From contig URAZ01000016.1 of the NCBI GenBank assembly GCA_900545925.1, forward strand, positions 13,168-77,167: a stretch of DNA of 64,000 nt, read 5' to 3'. Source of the DNA: an uncultured Eubacteriales bacterium (GTDB lineage Bacteria; Bacillota; Clostridia; Oscillospirales; Oscillospiraceae). Below the pieces are notes generated by a model that did not search any database, was not told the DNA's origin, and saw only the letters and a list, made by a program, of their open reading frames with translations. The position numbers and the translations under genes are program-made. Shown here piece after piece: positions 60,925 through 64,000 of this stretch (position 1 is its first letter; the number at the start of each line of letters is the position of its first letter).

Positions 60925-62277
60925 ATGAAAACGAAAGAACGTCCCTTTGGCGTGACCAGCGGCGGTGAAAAGCTGGCGTACGCCCTCGGAGATCTTGGCT
61001 CCAACTTCGTCTGGACCTTTATCTCCTCGTTCCTGACGCTGTATTACACGGACAGCGTTTTGATGTCTGCCGCGCTTGTTGGCACAATCATGCTTGTTTG
61101 CCGCATTTTTGACGGCGTCAGCGACATCCTGATGGGCATGATGCTGGAAAAGACCAGAACGAAGATGGGCAAGGCAAAGCCATGGTTTGGCGGCAGCATT
61201 ATTCCGCTGGTCGGCATTCAGCTTCTGGTATTCAACGTGCCGGGAACGCTGTCCAACGGTGCAAAGCTCGGCTGGATCATTGTGAGCTATTTCCTGCTGA
61301 CGGTCGTGGCTTATACAGTCAACAACCTCAGCTATCATGCCATGCTCTCCCGCATCAGTCTGACGGGCGAGGACCGCAACAAGGTCAGCTCGCTGCGCGG
61401 CGTTTTCGCGTTCCTGGCGGGTCTGATCCTTGCGATCCTGACGCCGAAGCTGCTGGCCGGATTCGGCGGAGAAAAGGTGCAGTCCGCATGGACGACCACC
61501 GCGCTGGTGTACAGCCTGCTCTGTCTTGTTTTTGAGACCATCTGTTTCTTTGGCTGCAAGGAGAAGATCTCCTGCTATGACGAAAAAACGGAAGTGAAAA
61601 AGGAAACGCCTGATCTGAAAGCCGGCATCCGGATGCTGCTGCACAGTAAATATTTTTATCTGTCCGTTCTGGTGTTCATTGTGACCTACATTCTCAACGG
61701 CATGACGCTTGCAACATCTGTGTACTATGCCCGTGATGTGCTGGGCAGCGCCGATCTGTATTCGATCATCGCGTTGGTCGACGTCTTTGCAGTTGTCATT
61801 GGTATTTCGATTTCACCGAAGCTGTTCAAAAAGCATGGCAAGCGCGCTGTTATGCTGGCAGGCTCCTGCATCGCGATTGCAGGCTGTGTGCTCGGCCTGA
61901 TCGGAAGCCGCAATGCGATTCTGGTCTTTGTAGCGACAGCATTTAACGGTCTCGGCCTTGCTCCGTATGTTTCCGGCCTGTTTACCTTCGCGCCGGATAT
62001 CATCGAGTATTTTGAGCGCAAAAGCGGCGCGCGATATGAGGGCCTTGTAACGGCGGTCAACTCCGTCGGTATCAAGATCGGCACGGGCCTTGCCTCTGCA
62101 TTCATCGGCTGGGGACTTGCCATTGGCAAGTATGAAGGCGCACTGACGGTGCAGCCTGCATCGGCAATTACAGCAGAGGTCATTCTGCGCTTTGCAGTAC
62201 CAATCGTGATGAGCCTGATTAGCATCGTCTGCATGTCGTTCTGGGATATGGACAAACAGCTTGCAAAGAAAGATTGA
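60925..62277 (+). CDS. GPH/MelB-family sugar symporter
   Basis: A 450-residue inner-membrane transporter with about twelve helices. Seen: LAYALGDLGSNFVWTFISSF, the motif CRIFDGVSDILMGMMLEKTR, NNLSYHAMLSRISLTGEDRN and PDIIEYFERKSGARYEGLVT. It is a paralogue of the transporter at 48120, reading in the other operon. 26 bases after GH3 with AAGGAGG. Probably imports a related glycoside. Confidence 0.9.
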   Translation: MKTKERPFGVTSGGEKLAYALGDLGSNFVWTFISSFLTLYYTDSVLMSAALVGTIMLVCRIFDGVSDILMGMMLEKTRTKMGKAKPWFGGSIIPLVGIQLLVFNVPGTLSNGAKLGWIIVSYFLLTVVAYTVNNLSYHAMLSRISLTGEDRNKVSSLRGVFAFLAGLILAILTPKLLAGFGGEKVQSAWTTTALVYSLLCLVFETICFFGCKEKISCYDEKTEVKKETPDLKAGIRMLLHSKYFYLSVLVFIVTYILNGMTLATSVYYARDVLGSADLYSIIALVDVFAVVIGISISPKLFKKHGKRAVMLAGSCIAIAGCVLGLIGSRNAILVFVATAFNGLGLAPYVSGLFTFAPDIIEYFERKSGARYEGLVTAVNSVGIKIGTGLASAFIGWGLAIGKYEGALTVQPASAITAEVILRFAVPIVMSLISIVCMSFWDMDKQLAKKD

Positions 62278-62342
62278 TCATTCCAATTCGAGGGGGCTGC
62301 AAGCCGCAGTCCCCTCACCATACGCTATCAAGGAGTACTCAA

Positions 62343-63353
62343 ATGAACGAACGCGCATATTACGGCCATGAGTCGCAGCTGTTCGGTGTGGAGGAATACC
62401 GGCTGGCCGGCGGCAAGGGCGACGGCATGCGGCTTCTGCAGGTGAAAAACGGCCTGGGGCTGGAATTTACCGTTTCGGCGGACCGCTGCGCAGATATCGC
62501 AAGACTGAGCCTGCATGGCCAGAACTGCGGCTTTTTCTCGGTCAACGGCTACGTTGACCCGGCCTATTACGATGACAAGCAGGCCGGATGGCTCAAGAAC
62601 TTTACAGCGGGCTTTCTGACCACGTGCGGTCTGCTGGCTGTCGGCTCGCCATGTACCGACGAGGGACAGGAGCTGCCGCTGCACGGCGCAATTGACAATA
62701 TCCCGGCAGAGCATATCCTGTGGGATATGGATGAGGAAAAGATCTGGATCAAGGCGACCATGCGCCATGCGCAGATCTTTGCGGAAAAGCTTCTGATGAC
62801 GCGCACCATCACGTGCTCGAAGCTGAAAAACGAGATCACAATCGAGGATAAAATTGAAAACATCGGCGCCGAATGCACGCCGGTGATGCTCTTGTACCAT
62901 ATGAACATGGGCTATCCCATGCTTTCTGAGGACGCCGAGCTCTGCATCCCTGCGGCGGAGGTTCTGCCCCGCAACGAGCATGCAGCAGAGGACATTGACA
63001 CCTGGAACAAGGTGCTCACCCCGACGCCAGGCTTTGAGGAGCAGTGCTATTACCACGAGTTCAAGGGCAAGCCCGGTATGGCGGCAATTTACAACCATGC
63101 ACGCGGCTATGGTCTGCAGATACAGTTCGATTCGTCGAGCCTCGACTGCTTCACGCAGTGGAAGATGATGGGCTACAAGGACTACGTCATGGGCCTGGAG
63201 CCGGGCAACTGCTACCCCGATGGGCGTGACGTGATGCGCAGCACGGGCCGGCTCAAATTCCTCGAGCCGGGAGAAAGCAAGTGCTACGGTGTGCGTCTGA
63301 CCATGATCGAAAATGACGATCAGTGGCAGACAATTCTGAATCAGGCAAAATAA
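62343..63353 (+). CDS. DUF4432 family, galactose-mutarotase-like
   Basis: A 336-residue beta-sandwich protein of the aldose-1-epimerase superfamily (DUF4432). Seen: LLQVKNGLGLEFTVSADRCA, GFLTTCGLLAVGSPC, LPLHGAIDNIPAEH with a possible catalytic histidine and LYHMNMGYPMLS. Family members change the anomeric form or bind modified sugars; the substrate is unknown. AAGGAG lies 7 bases before the ATG. It sits between the sugar transporter and an aldolase, so it acts on the freed sugar. Confidence 0.85.
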   Translation: MNERAYYGHESQLFGVEEYRLAGGKGDGMRLLQVKNGLGLEFTVSADRCADIARLSLHGQNCGFFSVNGYVDPAYYDDKQAGWLKNFTAGFLTTCGLLAVGSPCTDEGQELPLHGAIDNIPAEHILWDMDEEKIWIKATMRHAQIFAEKLLMTRTITCSKLKNEITIEDKIENIGAECTPVMLLYHMNMGYPMLSEDAELCIPAAEVLPRNEHAAEDIDTWNKVLTPTPGFEEQCYYHEFKGKPGMAAIYNHARGYGLQIQFDSSSLDCFTQWKMMGYKDYVMGLEPGNCYPDGRDVMRSTGRLKFLEPGESKCYGVRLTMIENDDQWQTILNQAK

Positions 63354-63371
63354 AAAGGAGACAAATGCATT

Positions 63372-64000
63372 ATGAACGCACAAGAAGCAGTCAAGCAGGC
63401 ATGGCAGCATCATACCATTGTTCCGGCATTCAATATTCCGCACCTGCCGATGGCAAAGCCCGTCATTCAGGCGATTATTGACGAAAAGACCATTGCCATG
63501 GTGCAGGTCGCGCGTCTGGAGTGGGAAAAGTTTGAGGCGCAGAGCCCAGAGGCCGTTGCGGAGGAGTATTTCAGGTATTACGACCCCAAATACACCCTGC
63601 TGCATCTGGATCATGTGCCTGTGATCGATGAGGATCACAAGCGTGTCGATTATATGCCGATTCTTGAGCGTGCCGCGAAGGCCGGCTATCAGTCGGTCAT
63701 GGTTGACGGCAGCCGCCTGCCGCTTGCGGAGAATATTGCAGTCACCAAGGAAGTGGCCGCGTTTGCCCATGCGCATGATATTGCCTGTGAAGCAGAGCTT
63801 GGCTCCGTCATGGGCCATGAGGGCAACGGCGTGAACCTTGACTATGAGGAAGTGTTCCGCACGAAGAAGGGCTTTACCGATCTCGGAGAGGCGAAGCAGT
63901 TTGCGGAAGAGACGAAGTGCGATTGGCTGAGCGTCGCCGTCGGCTCCATCCACGGTGCGATCGCCGAGGGCGTGCGCAACCAGAAAAAGCCCGAGGCCCG
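63372..64000 (+). CDS. class II fructose/tagatose-bisphosphate aldolase-like, 3' end outside window
   Basis: The first 209 residues of a zinc-dependent aldolase. Seen: HHTIVPAFNIPHLPMAKPVI, the zinc histidine region LLHLDHVP, SVMVDGSRLPLAENI, CEAELGSVMGHEG with a zinc glutamate and SVAVGSIHGA with a zinc histidine. The usual first segment is diverged (an insert around DYMPIL), so the substrate may be another ketose phosphate. It would split a six-carbon phosphate to triose products. The gene runs off the right edge. Confidence 0.85.
   Translation, partial: MNAQEAVKQAWQHHTIVPAFNIPHLPMAKPVIQAIIDEKTIAMVQVARLEWEKFEAQSPEAVAEEYFRYYDPKYTLLHLDHVPVIDEDHKRVDYMPILERAAKAGYQSVMVDGSRLPLAENIAVTKEVAAFAHAHDIACEAELGSVMGHEGNGVNLDYEEVFRTKKGFTDLGEAKQFAEETKCDWLSVAVGSIHGAIAEGVRNQKKPEA

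Noticed and set aside
62328..63953. 541-codon reverse frame opposite DUF4432 and aldolase genes
   Set aside because: Spans two clear forward genes and their gap; no motif. A codon-bias artefact.
1..64000. CRISPR arrays, tRNA and rRNA genes
   Set aside because: No regularly spaced repeats, cloverleaf-like sequences or rRNA motifs were noticed on either strand.

Overview
The window looks like a chromosomal segment of a Gram-positive gut Clostridium-class bacterium, most like Oscillospiraceae/Ruminococcaceae. This rests on strong AGGAGG-type ribosome sites, a high-GC coding style, an LplB/LplC-type sugar ABC transporter, clostridial RepA, DUF3268-type and IS5/IS66 element genes, and plant-glycoside hydrolases. 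No rRNA, tRNA or CRISPR array was seen, so the genus is inference.

Region 1 (1-5333) is one forward catabolic operon: an M20 amidohydrolase (5' end outside the window), iron-containing alcohol dehydrogenase, DapA-family aldolase/lyase, PdxA2-type dehydrogenase and a D-2-hydroxyacid dehydrogenase. It probably breaks down a small hydroxy or amino acid; the substrate is not evident. Region 2 (5334-6938) holds pseudogene scraps (isomerase C-terminus, MATE C-terminus, ATPase N-terminus) and a hairpin-rich non-coding stretch.

Region 3 (6939-34770) is a 28-kb forward module of a large integrative or plasmid-like element. It carries RepA, an S1-like RNA-binding protein, a reversed Fic/antitoxin/XRE cassette, a SNF2-like helicase, a DnaN paralogue, a DUF3268 zinc protein, a MoxR ATPase with SSB and a VWA partner, a low-GC cargo pair (AbiJ/HEPN-like and PIN-like), a JAMM protease, a ThiF-type E1, a bactofilin-like protein, a methyltransferase, an E2-like (Prok-E2_D) protein, Rad52, a Rad50-like ATPase and a primase-like zinc protein. 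Two copies of one ~155-nt leader, each with a promoter-like box and ending in a terminator, sit just before the helicase and JAMM genes. They appear to be a shared regulatory RNA. No integrase, relaxase or type IV secretion gene is visible.

Region 4 (34835-43867) is a reverse-strand rhamnoside-uptake operon (lipoprotein, two permeases, GH78, metallo-hydrolase, GH43) with a divergent TetR regulator. Region 5 (43972-48060) is a graveyard of mobile elements (IS66, serine recombinase, IS5 remnant and an IS5-type MITE) surrounding an esterase, a 44-residue membrane peptide and a TetR gene.

Region 6 (48120-64000) is a second plant-glycoside locus. On the reverse strand are an esterase, a tannase/feruloyl-esterase-like enzyme and a GPH transporter. 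On the forward strand are TetR, an esterase, a beta-lactamase-fold hydrolase, GH78, AraC, GH3, a GPH transporter, a DUF4432 mutarotase-like protein and a class II aldolase cut by the window end. Together they could import acylated rhamnosides or polyphenol glycosides, remove acyl, rhamnosyl and glucosyl groups, and pass the sugars to an aldolase.
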